Positions 1-7,953 of a stretch of 37,379 nt of DNA are shown here, in pieces (the stretch's first letter is position 1; each line of letters begins with the position of its first letter). The notes beneath the pieces were generated by a model, which was not told where the DNA came from, made no database searches, and saw only the letters and a program-made list of their open reading frames with translations. Origin of the DNA: RGIG3102 sp964525015. GTDB lineage: Bacteria; Bacillota; Clostridia; Oscillospirales; Ruminococcaceae. The position numbers were made by a program, and so were the translations under genes. Location: assembly GCA_964525015.1 (NCBI GenBank), contig CAZGFY010000020.1, positions 1 to 37,379 of the forward strand. The letters run 5' to 3'.

Positions 1-783
1 CTCACCCACTGAAATTTCTTCTGGAATTTGCACTTTTAATTGAGCTTTTCTTGCTTTTTCAAGATGAAGTCTTTCTAATTTTTGAGCTTCTGTTTCAACT
101 TTCTTTTTAGCATAAGGATTCATTTTTTGGTTATTGTTTTTGTTTTTACCAAACTTTTGTTTTCCGCCAAAATTTGAATTCTTTCTATTGCTATTAAAGT
201 TTTTTGTTTGTGCTAATTTATCGTATTTTTCATTAAATTTATCAAGATTAACATTAGACTGACGTGTATCTACTGTTACAATCACTCTTTCTTGTTTTAC
301 AGACTCTTGTGTTTGTTTTGGCTTATGAACTGGTTTTTGAACAACAGTACCATCTGCTTTACGAAGCGGCTCATTTGAAACTTTTCTCTCTTCTTGTTTT
401 TTAGGCTGCATCGGTTTTTTTGCCATTTCTTGATTATTAGTTTGTTTTTGCATATCTTTTTTAGGTTCTTGATTTTTAGAAAATTCTTTTTTCTCTACTG
501 GTTTTTTATCCATCGGCTTTTTGTCCACTGGCTTTTTATCAGCAGGTTTTTTCTCTACAGGCTTTTCTTCTTTCTTTGCGCCTCCTTGTAGATATTCATT
601 TATGTTTTTAACGCTGGCTTTATTTGTATAATGTTCATATAAAGCATTAGCTTCATTTTCTGTTAAAACAGTTGTCTTTTTTAAATCTTGTTTTTTTAAT
701 AGTTGTTCTATTTCTCCAAGGCTAGCTTTAGAATCAAGATTAAAATCATCAATTAAATCTTTGATTTTGTATTTTATAACCAT
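1..783 (-). CDS. infB: Translation initiation factor IF-2, N-terminal part (cut by window edge)
   Basis: IF-2 is the GTPase that places initiator fMet-tRNA on the 30S subunit. Only the first 261 codons are here and the frame stays open to base 1, so the GTPase core lies outside. Residues 1 to about 57 look like an IF2_N domain (starts MVIKYKIKDLIDDFN). The rest is a charged Lys/Pro/Gln-rich linker with tandem KKPxDKKP units and an Asn/Lys-rich stretch, as is normal for the variable IF-2 N-terminus. The ATG at 783 follows AAAGGAAG on the minus strand. It is last in the rimP-nusA-ylxR-ylxQ-infB order, which is conserved in Firmicutes and supports the call. Confidence 0.93.
   Translation of the reverse strand, partial: MVIKYKIKDLIDDFNLDSKASLGEIEQLLKKQDLKKTTVLTENEANALYEHYTNKASVKNINEYLQGGAKKEEKPVEKKPADKKPVDKKPMDKKPVEKKEFSKNQEPKKDMQKQTNNQEMAKKPMQPKKQEERKVSNEPLRKADGTVVQKPVHKPKQTQESVKQERVIVTVDTRQSNVNLDKFNEKYDKLAQTKNFNSNRKNSNFGGKQKFGKNKNNNQKMNPYAKKKVETEAQKLERLHLEKARKAQLKVQIPEEISVGE
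492..567. repeat. Tandem 15-bp coding repeat in the infB linker
   Basis: About five imperfect copies of a 15-bp unit sit in frame inside infB and encode variants of the pentapeptide D/E-K-K-P-V/M/A. The period is a multiple of three, so copy-number change would keep the reading frame. It falls in the unstructured linker after the IF2_N domain. Confidence 0.7.
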
Positions 784-811
784 TTATTTCTTCCTTTCAT
801 TTTCTTAAATT

Positions 812-1111
812 TTATTTCTCAAGTGCATTTTTACATAGTTTTGCTATATTTTCATCCGTTATAGCCACTATCGCCGTTAATCTATTTAAAATTTGTGAGA
901 TTTCATATTGTGTAAGATCTATTCTTGTTATATCAATAATATCTTTTGTAAAATACTCCACTCTTTTTAACGTTTTATCGCTTATATCGCTTGCTATTAA
1001 AAGAAGATGAACATCTCCTTTTAAAACTAATTCTTTAACATGATCAAATCCATAAACTACTTTTCCGGATTTTCTAGCTAGTGATAATGCAAAACTAATT
1101 TTATTGCTCAT
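812..1111 (-). CDS. ylxQ: L7Ae/L30e-like ribosome-associated protein YlxQ
   Basis: 99-residue protein of the L7Ae/L30e/S12e RNA-binding fold (starts MSNKISFALSLARKSGKVV), the family that binds kink-turn RNA. It lies between ylxR and infB, its conserved position. I chose the ATG at 1111 over an upstream in-frame TTG at 1138 because GAGAGG stands about 9 nt before it. The start overlaps the last codons of ylxR by 11 nt, so the two are probably translationally coupled. Its exact role is not established; the family assignment is firm. Confidence 0.9.
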   Translation of the reverse strand: MSNKISFALSLARKSGKVVYGFDHVKELVLKGDVHLLLIASDISDKTLKRVEYFTKDIIDITRIDLTQYEISQILNRLTAIVAITDENIAKLCKNALEK

Positions 1112-1370
1112 CTTGAATTTCCCTCTCGAGCCTTTCAAAAATTTCTTCCTCTATTTGAGTAGAAAAAGCTCTTTCAATTCTTTTTGCTTTTCTTGCTTTT
1201 TTAAGGCAGTCTATATTATGACATATATATGCGCCTCTTCCGGCTTTTTTTCCAGTTAAATCTATTGAAATTTCTCCAAGATTATTTCTAACAACTCTAA
1301 TTAAATCTTTTTTATCCTTAGATTCATTGCAGCCAAGGCACCTTCTTTGCGGTATTTTCTTAATTGCCAT
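1101..1370 (-). CDS. ylxR: YlxR family RNA-binding protein
   Basis: 89-residue DUF448/YlxR protein. It shows the family signature: an R-R-C-L-G-C segment near residues 8-13 and G-R-G-A-Y-I-C in the middle, followed by a basic helix. The family is a nucleoid/RNA-binding factor, and the matching gene in Bacillus affects transcription of many genes. The ATG at 1370 follows AAAGGA on the minus strand. The longer frame back to 1445 overlaps the 3' end of nusA and has no better ribosome site. It sits between nusA and ylxQ in the usual order. Confidence 0.92.
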   Translation of the reverse strand: MAIKKIPQRRCLGCNESKDKKDLIRVVRNNLGEISIDLTGKKAGRGAYICHNIDCLKKARKAKRIERAFSTQIEEEIFERLEREIQDEQ

Positions 1371-1410
1371 AAAATTTTCTGTCCTTTCTTTATTATCATT
1401 TAAAGTTTTA

Positions 1411-2483
1411 TTAGCTTTCAGCGCTTTCTTTATTAAAGTATCCACTTTGAGGATGTATATCTATGTTATAGCCCGTTAATCTTGCTGCTAAACGTGCATT
1501 TTGGCCTTTATTACCTATAGCTAGTGATAATTGCTCATCTGGAACAGTTACCTTACAAGATTTTGGATTTTCTGATAAAATTTCAACACTTGCAACACTC
1601 GCTGGAGATAATGCCGCTGATATAAATTCAATTGGATCTTCACTATATTTTACAATATCTATTTTTTCGCCGCCTATTTGATTTATAACTGCATCTATAC
1701 GGCTTCTTTTAGGGCCTATACAAGCGCCTATAGCATCAACGTTTTCATCTGCTGACATAACAGCCATTTTTGTTCTAGCGCCTGCTTCACGGCAGATGCT
1801 TTTCACTTCAACTGTTCCCTCAAATATTTCTGGAACTTCAAGCTCAAACATTCTTTTTACAAACCCTGGGTGAGTTCTGCTTAGCATTATTCTTGCAATT
1901 CCTTTATCAGTCATTACAACATCTACAACAAAAACTTTTATAAATTCGCCTCTTTGGAAATCTTCACCTGGAATTTGCTCATCTTTTGGAAGAATAAATT
2001 CGTTGTTTCCTATTTGGATTACTAAAGCATTGCTTCTCTCATTTCTTCTTTGAACAACACCTGTAAGTATTTCCTGAGTTTTCCCTTTCATATCATCAAA
2101 GAGCTGTAATCTTTCAGCTTCTCTAATTCCTTGACGGATAACATTTTTAGCGGCGCCTATAGCTATATATCCAAATTCTTTCATTTTAAGTGGTATTCCT
2201 ATTTCTGCGCCCACTTTTATCCTAGCTTTTATTTTTTTTGCATCATCAAAAGCTATTTCTTTATCTGGATCTTCTACTTCTTCAACTACAGTTTTAACAA
2301 TTGAAACAGCAAAATTATATTTCACTGGATCTGCTATAACACTAACATTTCCCTCAATTCCTAAATCTTTTTCAACAGCTACTTCCATAGCTTTTGTTAT
2401 TTTTTCTAATAAAACTTCTTTTNNNNNNNNNNACCCTTTTCTTTCTCAATAACATCAAGAGCTTCAAAAAAATCCTTATTCAT
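1411..2483 (-). CDS. nusA: Transcription termination/antitermination factor NusA (interrupted by N run)
   Basis: NusA binds RNA polymerase and modulates pausing, termination and antitermination. The N-terminal domain begins MNKDFFEALDVIEKEKG, is broken by 10 N, and resumes at KEVLLEKITKAMEVAV. S1 and two KH domains follow: the S-R-T-H-P-G linker, E-V-P-E-I-F-E-G-T-V, G-A-C-I-G-P-K, and L-A-I-G-N-K-G-Q-N-A-R-L-A near the end. The ATG at 2483 has an AGGAGGAAGC ribosome site that overlaps the rimP stop codon. The protein ends soon after the second KH domain, as in Gram-positive NusA, with no acidic repeats. The frame does not close across 10 N, so the true gap length must differ. Confidence 0.95.
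2423..2432. other. Assembly gap of 10 N inside nusA
   Basis: Ten N separate codon 17 of nusA from the rest. Joining the flanking frames needs a gap length of 2 modulo 3. Five bases would give K-G-x-x-K-E, the spacing usual in NusA (for example K-G-I-S-K-E), so 10 is probably a placeholder rather than a measured size. Confidence 0.85.
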
Positions 2484-2498
2484 GTCTTTTGCTTCCTC

Positions 2499-2981
2499 CT
2501 AAAATAAATCTTTATCATCACATAGTTTTACAAAAGAAGTATCTTTTAGTAAAACTTTTAAAACTTCGTCTTCTTGTGTTTTTAAATGGATTTCTCCATC
2601 AACAAAGTCTATGAGTATTCCCTCATATTCTCTTTTGTTTTCGATAGGTCTTATTAATTTAATAAGTATTTCTTCACCTATCTTTTTTTGAAAGTGTAGT
2701 TCTTTTGTTAGCTTTCTTCCAAGTCCTGCTGAGGAAACCTCAAAATAATATCCTTCTTTTATTGGATCCTTTTCATCGATTAATGGATCAACTCTTCTTG
2801 AGAGATTTTCACAATCTTCTATAAAAACGCCTTCATCTCCATCTTTATCAATAAAAACTCTTAAAAACCAATCCGGACCTTCTTTTTCAAACCTTACATC
2901 CCATAGGATAAGATTTAATTCATCACAAACAGGTTTTACAATGTCCTCAACTATCTCCGTTGCTTTTTTGCCTTTAGCCAA
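2499..2981 (-). CDS. rimP: Ribosome maturation factor RimP
   Basis: 160-residue RimP/DUF150 protein needed for maturation of the 30S subunit. The N-terminal domain runs through W-D-V-R-F-E-K-E-G-P-D-W-F-L-R-V-F-I-D and C-E-N-L-S-R-R-V-D-P; the Y-Y-F-E-V-S-S-A-G-L-G-R loop and a C-terminal SH3-like barrel follow. The start is TTG (MAKGKKATEIV), supported by a strong AGGAGGT eight bases upstream. It is the first gene of the nusA-infB operon. Confidence 0.93.
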   Translation of the reverse strand: MAKGKKATEIVEDIVKPVCDELNLILWDVRFEKEGPDWFLRVFIDKDGDEGVFIEDCENLSRRVDPLIDEKDPIKEGYYFEVSSAGLGRKLTKELHFQKKIGEEILIKLIRPIENKREYEGILIDFVDGEIHLKTQEDEVLKVLLKDTSFVKLCDDKDLF

Positions 2982-3005
2982 AATAACTACCTCCTAAAAA
3001 CATTC

Positions 3006-3043
3006 TCTAACTCAAAACAAAAGAGTGGGATTTCCCACTCTTT
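3006..3043 (-). terminator. Terminator-like hairpin in the rimP-nusA leader
   Basis: On the minus strand an 11-bp perfect stem (AAAGAGTGGGA with TCCCACTCTTT at 3020-3043) is followed by an interrupted U-tract, TTTTGTTTTG. It lies after the aminopeptidase gene and also between the predicted rimP promoter and the rimP start. It could therefore end the upstream transcript, attenuate the operon, or both. Confidence 0.75.
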
Positions 3044-3069
3044 CCTCTCGTTTTCTTTTTACACTATAT

Positions 3070-3098
3070 AATATAACATATAATATATAAAAAGGCAA
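3070..3098 (-). promoter_or_regulatory. Predicted sigma-A promoter of rimP-nusA-infB
   Basis: Minus strand TTGCCT, 17-bp spacer, TATATT. The predicted start near 3063 is about 20 nt before the leader hairpin and about 80 nt before the rimP start codon. The surrounding DNA is very AT-rich, so the -10 is not unique. Confidence 0.5.
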
Positions 3099-3111
3099 GC
3101 ATTATTTTATT

Positions 3112-4344
3112 TTATATAACAAATTCACCGCTGATAAATATTTGAATTTCTTTTCCATCTTTTGTTATGCCTTTAATATCCATATCTTCTGTTCCTATCA
3201 TAACATCTTGATGAATTGATGAATCATTAACACCTTTTTCTAAAAGTTCTTCTTTGCTCATTTCTGTTCCTGCTCTAACTGTTCCAGGATAACCTTGCCC
3301 TAGAGCTATATGGCAGGATGCATTTTCATCAAATAATGTATTAAAAAATAAAACATTTTCTTTATTTATAGGGCTAGAAGAAGCAACTAAAGCCACTTCA
3401 CCTATTCTTTTTGCACCATCATCTATTGATAAAACTTGCCCTAATAATTCCTTACCTTCTTTTGCATCATACTCTACTATAACACCATTTTCAAAACGGA
3501 ACATAAATTCGTTTATAATATTCCCATTATATACATATGGTTTTGTTCCATATACAACACCATTTACTCTATCTTTATGAGGGGCTGTGAATAATTCCTC
3601 AGTTGGCATATTTGGAATAAATTCAACTCCCGCCTTTGAAAACTCACTAACACCACCAAAAACATAATCATCTGCAAGGCCTATTTCTAAATTAGTTCCG
3701 TTTGATGATTTAAAAACAAGTCTATCTAAATTCATATTATTTAATTTTTCTTTATTAACAGCTTGTCTATTTGCATAATCTTTCCAATTTTTTATAGCAT
3801 CGCCCTCAACTCTTGAAACTTTAAAAATGGTTTCCCAAAGTTTTTTTATTGCAGCTTTCTCATCTAAATCAGAAAAAACTTTTTTAGCCCAAGCTTCTGA
3901 TGGCAGTGCTATAACACACCACTGAACTTTAGATGCCATTGTGTATTCGCGGTATTCTTGCAGAGCTTTCATTCTAGCAACATTTGCATCTTTTATCTTT
4001 TCCATATCAAGACCTTTATAGATTTCAGGGTTCTGACTTGAAATTGATAAAATAGCAGCACTACCCTCACTTTTTATATAATCCATATAAGAAGATAGTA
4101 TCCACGGCTTTACATCACACAAAACTTCTTTTTGAGTATTCTCCATTTTTATTCTTGATAATTCTTCATCAGCATAATGCACCACAACCTCTTTTGCACC
4201 AAGCTCATATGCCGCTTTTGCACAAAGACGAGCAAAAAATGCTGTGTGTACAGGAGCATTTATAATTAAGGTTTGTCCTTTTTGGATATTAACACCCGCA
4301 CCAACTGCCATTTTTGCATATTCATTTAATAATTTATCGTTCAT
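3112..4344 (-). CDS. M29-family metallo-aminopeptidase (AmpS/PepS type)
   Basis: 410-residue cytosolic exopeptidase of peptidase family M29, which removes N-terminal residues using a two-metal centre. Length and layout match the family. The predicted metal and catalytic residues are all present: E250 in M-P-T-E-E, E316 in G-E-V-A, H345 in S-C-H-I-A-L-G-Q-G-Y, Y352, and H378/D380 in S-S-I-H-Q-D. The ATG at 4344 has a GGAGGAAT ribosome site. It is transcribed alone, with its own promoter at 4380-4407, and probably serves peptide turnover. Confidence 0.93.
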   Translation of the reverse strand: MNDKLLNEYAKMAVGAGVNIQKGQTLIINAPVHTAFFARLCAKAAYELGAKEVVVHYADEELSRIKMENTQKEVLCDVKPWILSSYMDYIKSEGSAAILSISSQNPEIYKGLDMEKIKDANVARMKALQEYREYTMASKVQWCVIALPSEAWAKKVFSDLDEKAAIKKLWETIFKVSRVEGDAIKNWKDYANRQAVNKEKLNNMNLDRLVFKSSNGTNLEIGLADDYVFGGVSEFSKAGVEFIPNMPTEELFTAPHKDRVNGVVYGTKPYVYNGNIINEFMFRFENGVIVEYDAKEGKELLGQVLSIDDGAKRIGEVALVASSSPINKENVLFFNTLFDENASCHIALGQGYPGTVRAGTEMSKEELLEKGVNDSSIHQDVMIGTEDMDIKGITKDGKEIQIFISGEFVI

Positions 4345-4379
4345 TTTTATTCCTCCGATTATGATTTATTTATAATATT

Positions 4380-4407
4380 ATAATATCATTATTTATTATT
4401 TTTACAA
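4380..4407 (-). promoter_or_regulatory. Predicted promoter of the M29 aminopeptidase gene
   Basis: Minus strand TTGTAA, 16-bp spacer, TATTAT, with a predicted start about 29 nt upstream of the ATG. AT-rich context lowers certainty. Confidence 0.4.
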
Positions 4408-4423
4408 CACTTAATTTAAAAAC

Positions 4424-4452
4424 TTGAAAGAATTTTAATTTTATGCTATACT
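4424..4452 (+). promoter_or_regulatory. Predicted promoter with extended -10
   Basis: TTGAAA, 17-bp spacer ending in TGC, then TATACT. Transcription would begin near 4459, downstream of an in-frame ATG at 4443, so the following gene should start at 4488. Confidence 0.65.
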
Positions 4453-4487
4453 CAGCCTATAAAAATAGAAAAGGAATGGTAATTATT

Positions 4488-4706
4488 ATGAAAGCAAGAC
4501 TACCTAAAAAAAGAGAATTTGTTATCTCTATAGACGAGCATTATGAAAAAGCTGATGAGTGCTGGGCAAAACTTCAAGAAATTTTAGATGATTATAAAAA
4601 ACTTGGAAAAGATACATATTCAAAAACTTTTATTGAAGATAATGAAGATAAAGTAAAAGCACTTCAAGAAATTTACGAATTCACATATACTATTGAAGAA
4701 AAATAA
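4488..4706 (+). CDS. Small hypothetical protein
   Basis: 72 residues (starts MKARLPKKREFVISIDEHY), rich in Lys, Glu and Asp. It is predicted soluble and mostly helical, and I recognise no domain. The start at 4488 has AAAGGAATGG just upstream; the earlier ATG at 4443 lies inside the predicted promoter. It has its own promoter and terminator, which argues that it is a real monocistronic gene. Confidence 0.65.
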   Translation: MKARLPKKREFVISIDEHYEKADECWAKLQEILDDYKKLGKDTYSKTFIEDNEDKVKALQEIYEFTYTIEEK

Positions 4707-4725
4707 ACAATAATTTTATCTATCA

Positions 4726-4758
4726 AAAAGCAGACTTTAAAAAAAGTCTGCTTTTTTT
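4726..4758 (+). terminator. Intrinsic terminator
   Basis: A 13-bp stem (AAAAGCAGACTTT with AAAGTCTGCTTTT) is followed by T residues, 20 bases after the small-protein stop codon. Confidence 0.9.
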
Positions 4759-4779
4759 ATCATTAAATGCAATATATAA

Positions 4780-4819
4780 TTGACATTAAGCAATTAATAT
4801 GTTATATTATGTAATATAA
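4780..4819 (+). promoter_or_regulatory. Promoter of the XRE regulator with overlapping palindromic operator
   Basis: TTGACA (4780-4785), 17-bp spacer, TATATT (4803-4808). A perfect inverted repeat, TTATATTA-TG-TAATATAA at 4802-4819, covers the -10 and the transcription start. This is where a small XRE repressor would be expected to bind its own promoter. Confidence 0.7.
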
Positions 4820-4830
4820 GGAGGGTTTAT

Positions 4831-5031
4831 ATGAAAAACAAAAAAATGAAAATCGCAAGAATTGAATGCGATATGAAACAAGAAGACTTAGCAAAGGCTG
4901 TTGGTGTTACAAGGCAAACTATCGGGCTTATTGAATCTGGCAATTATAACCCTACATTAAATTTATGTGTTGCGATTTGCAAAGCACTAAATAAAACATT
5001 AAACGACTTATTTTGGGAGGAAGAATTATGA
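4831..5031 (+). CDS. Small XRE-family HTH transcriptional regulator
   Basis: 66 residues, almost entirely one HTH_3/XRE domain: M-K-Q-E-D-L-A-K-A-V-G-V-T-R-Q-T-I at residues 15-31 is the helix-turn-helix, followed by I-E-S-G-N-Y-N-P-T-L. It belongs to the compact YozG-like class that often pairs with a membrane protein. It has a strong AAGGAGGG ribosome site. Its stop overlaps the start of the next gene as ATGA, so the two are coupled. It probably represses its own operon through the palindrome at 4802-4819. Confidence 0.9.
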   Translation: MKNKKMKIARIECDMKQEDLAKAVGVTRQTIGLIESGNYNPTLNLCVAICKALNKTLNDLFWEEEL

Positions 5032-5507
5032 AAAATAAAATGATGGATGAAAGAGTAATTTTATCAAGAAGAAAAATCCAAAGCGATGGATTTACGATAA
5101 CTTGGTTTATATTATTAATTTCTGTACTTATACAGCAGTATTTAAAAGCACCTACTTCACAATACATCGTAGAACTAGTTATTTTCTTATCTATGTCTGT
5201 TTATTTATTAATTTTCAATTTTGTAAAAGGCAATGATATGTATCCCGAAAACAGCAAAAAAGGCAATTCAATTATTCTTACCCAAAGTATTTTCACAGGT
5301 CTTATAATAACAATTATAAACACCACTCAAAATTACTTTAATTATGGCAATATAGTAAAAGATACAATTGCTTTTCATATAGTTTCAGTTGCCGCTGTTA
5401 GCTTTATTACTTCTACTACCATGGCATTTCTGACTCTAAAAACCCTAGCTTATTTAAATGATAAAAAGCAGCAAAAAATAATTGATGATTTAGATATGGA
5501 TGAATAA
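5028..5507 (+). CDS. Four-helix membrane protein (DUF6773-like) coupled to XRE regulator
   Basis: 159 residues. A short basic N-terminus (M-D-E-R-V-I-L-S-R-R-K-I) precedes about four membrane segments: residues about 21-38, 45-66, 87-104 and 116-137. The tail is charged. The pattern resembles DUF6773 proteins encoded behind a small XRE regulator in many Firmicutes; function unknown. I chose the ATG at 5028, which overlaps the regulator stop and has a GGGAGGAAG ribosome site. Possible roles include signal input for the regulator or a stress-related membrane function, but nothing in the sequence decides this. Confidence 0.8.
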   Translation: MKNKMMDERVILSRRKIQSDGFTITWFILLISVLIQQYLKAPTSQYIVELVIFLSMSVYLLIFNFVKGNDMYPENSKKGNSIILTQSIFTGLIITIINTTQNYFNYGNIVKDTIAFHIVSVAAVSFITSTTMAFLTLKTLAYLNDKKQQKIIDDLDMDE

Positions 5508-5523
5508 AATAACTTTAAAAAAC

Positions 5524-5556
5524 AAAGAAGCTATCACTATTAGTGGTAGCTTCTTT
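5524..5556. terminator. Bidirectional terminator between convergent genes
   Basis: A 15-bp stem with one G-U pair (AAAGAAGCTATCACT with AGTGGTAGCTTCTTT) and a 3-nt loop. The plus strand has a short T run; the minus strand continues TTTGTTTTTT. It can serve both the membrane-protein gene and the clp gene. Confidence 0.85.
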
Positions 5557-5575
5557 AATATTCAAGTTAAATATT

Positions 5576-7822
5576 TTACACTCTTTGCATTTTTTCTATT
5601 TTAATTTTATCATTTTTTAAAACTAATCTAACACAATCCCCTTTTATTATTTTATCATTTATTATCTCATCACTTAAAATACTTTCCACTCTTTTTGATA
5701 TCTCATTTTTAATATTCCTTGCCCCATAAGGTGTTTTATAACAAATATTGGCTATGAATTTTGCTACATCACTTGTGTATTCAAGTTTTATATCTTGCAT
5801 ACTTAAAATTTTCACTACCTCTTTTAGCATTAAATAAGCAATGTTACTCATAACATTAATGCTTAGCGGTTCAAATTTTATAATATCGTCTATTCTACCT
5901 ATAAATTCTGGAGGAAAATGATTTTTAATTGCATTTTCTAGCTTTTCTCTTGAAATACTACCTTTTGATTTCTCATCATTTGAAAAACCAATATTCGTAT
6001 TTTTTGAAACTATATCTTTTGCCCCAAGATTTGATGTCATTATTATAATGGTATTTTTAAAGTTTATCATTTTCCCTTTAGCGGTAGTTAGGTGTCCATC
6101 ATCCATAATTTGAAGAAGTATATTATATAAATCAGGGTGTGCTTTTTCTATTTCATCAAATAGAACAACTGAATACGGCCTTAAACTGATTTCCTTTTCT
6201 AGTTTTCCGATTTCATCATATCCTATATATCCTGGCGGTGCACCTATTAATTTTTTCACATCATTTTGCTGCGAATATTCTGTACAATCTATTCTTATTA
6301 GATGATTTTTTGAAGAAAACATACTATCTGCTAAAACTTTACTACACTCAGTTTTTCCAACTCCAGTTGGCCCTAAAAACAAAAAGGATGCAATTGGTTT
6401 ATCTTCGCTAGAAAGCCCCACTCTCCATTTTTTTAAAGCATTTACCATCGCCCTCACTGCCTCTTGCTGGCCAAAAATTTTAGAATTTAATTTATTTTCT
6501 AAATTAGATAAACTTCGCTTTTCTTCTGTTTCGATTTTATAAATAGGTATCCCTGTTTGTGTACTTATGGCATCTTTAATACTCTCTATTGATAAATTAT
6601 CATCGCCCTTAATTTTGGCTTTTGCACAGGCTTCATCTAATAAATCAACGGCTTTATCTGGCATATATCTTGATGGAATGTATCTTTGAGAAAGTTTTAC
6701 AACAAGCTCTATTGATTCTTTTTTTATAATTATATTATGATAGCTTTCATAATTTGCCTTTAATCCCTCTAAAATCCTTACAACATCATTTATAGACGGC
6801 TCATCAACTATCACTTTTGAGAATCTTCTCTCTAGTGCAGAATCTTTTTCTATTATTTTTGAATACTCATCATTGGTAGTTGCCCCTATAATTTGAACCT
6901 TTCCTCTTGCAAGTGCTGGTTTTAATATATTCGCCGCATCAATAGCTCCCTCTGCACCTCCGGCTGATGCAATTACATGAATTTCATCTATAAATAAAAT
7001 AATTTCTTTATCTCCTGATGCCTCATCTATTATAGATTTCATTCTATCTTCAAAATCGCCTCTATATTTTGTTCCTGCTAAAATACTTGCTAAATCAAGT
7101 GCATAAATTTCTATGTTCCATAATTCTTTAGGCGCTTTTTTTGTTGCTATTAAATTTGCAAGTCCTTCTATAATTGCAGTTTTCCCAACTCCTGCAGGCC
7201 CCACAAGGCATGGGTTATTTTTTCTTCTTCTTAATATAACTTCTGCTATTCTTAATATTTCTTTATCTCTTCCAATACACGGATCAAACGGATTTAAAAG
7301 AGCTGTTCGAGTTAAATTTTTGGAATATTTTTCTATATTTTTATATTCCTTTTTTCTTTCTTCTCTATAAATATTAGTTTGATTAAAATAACAAGTTTTT
7401 TTTGCTTTTTCTTCTAAAATGGCAATGTTATCTATATAAGAAGATAGTATTTTATAGCCCATACATTCTTTTATATCTAAAATAGAGGAAAAAATTTCAT
7501 TTATTCCTGCCATTGTCTTTCCACTTCTTAAAGACATTCTGTATGCACTTCGCAATGTTTCAACTGAATTAACGCTTAAATCCTCTCCAGAAAGCTCGCA
7601 CATTACACCTGTTCCTAAAGCATTTACAACTAATCCATATAATTTATTAAAATTCACCCCATATTCTTCTAATCTATCTGAAACATCATTTTTCCCTTGA
7701 GACAGTATTCCTAATAATAAATGCTCTGTGCCCACTGTGATATGGCCGAGTTTTCCTGCTATTTCAACAGCTGAATTTATACTTTTATTAGCACTTTGTG
7801 AAAAATTTTTAAATTTATACAT
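5576..7822 (-). CDS. ClpC/ClpA-like AAA+ unfoldase without an M-domain
   Basis: 748-residue class I Clp ATPase that would unfold proteins and feed them to ClpP. Residues 1 to about 140 form the Clp_N double repeat. AAA domain 1 has Walker A G-P-A-G-V-G-K-T at 208-215 and Walker B I-L-F-I-D-E at 275-280. Domain 2 has G-P-T-G-V-G-K-T at 484-491, pore loop G-Y-I-G near 531, V-V-L-F-D-E at 552-557 and sensor T-S-N at 596-598. I-G-F at 611-613 is the ClpP-docking tripeptide. Between L-D-E-A (395-398) and the T-G-I-P segment (423-426) only about 20 residues remain, so the coiled-coil M-domain that normally binds adaptors such as MecA in ClpC is absent, as in ClpA. No ctsR/mcsAB genes lie nearby. 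Confidence 0.92.
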   Translation of the reverse strand: MYKFKNFSQSANKSINSAVEIAGKLGHITVGTEHLLLGILSQGKNDVSDRLEEYGVNFNKLYGLVVNALGTGVMCELSGEDLSVNSVETLRSAYRMSLRSGKTMAGINEIFSSILDIKECMGYKILSSYIDNIAILEEKAKKTCYFNQTNIYREERKKEYKNIEKYSKNLTRTALLNPFDPCIGRDKEILRIAEVILRRRKNNPCLVGPAGVGKTAIIEGLANLIATKKAPKELWNIEIYALDLASILAGTKYRGDFEDRMKSIIDEASGDKEIILFIDEIHVIASAGGAEGAIDAANILKPALARGKVQIIGATTNDEYSKIIEKDSALERRFSKVIVDEPSINDVVRILEGLKANYESYHNIIIKKESIELVVKLSQRYIPSRYMPDKAVDLLDEACAKAKIKGDDNLSIESIKDAISTQTGIPIYKIETEEKRSLSNLENKLNSKIFGQQEAVRAMVNALKKWRVGLSSEDKPIASFLFLGPTGVGKTECSKVLADSMFSSKNHLIRIDCTEYSQQNDVKKLIGAPPGYIGYDEIGKLEKEISLRPYSVVLFDEIEKAHPDLYNILLQIMDDGHLTTAKGKMINFKNTIIIMTSNLGAKDIVSKNTNIGFSNDEKSKGSISREKLENAIKNHFPPEFIGRIDDIIKFEPLSINVMSNIAYLMLKEVVKILSMQDIKLEYTSDVAKFIANICYKTPYGARNIKNEISKRVESILSDEIINDKIIKGDCVRLVLKNDKIKIEKMQRV

Positions 7823-7910
7823 TCTTTAGATATTCCTTTCTATATGACTTTTAATTAAAAGCACACATTAAAAGTATTAACTAAAAAACAATTTATAATC
7901 TATAATAAAA

Positions 7911-7940
7911 ACAAAAAACGGGTGATAAATCACCCGTTTT
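7911..7940 (-). terminator. Intrinsic terminator after the TSCPD gene
   Basis: An 11-bp stem (AAAACGGGTGA with TCACCCGTTTT) and 4-nt loop, followed on the minus strand by TTTTTTG. Confidence 0.9.
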
Positions 7941-7953
7941 ACACATTTTGTAA

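Noticed and set aside
394..591. Plus-strand frame of 65 codons rich in Phe and Leu
   Set aside because: It is the antisense of the Lys-rich infB linker; no ribosome site, low-complexity composition.
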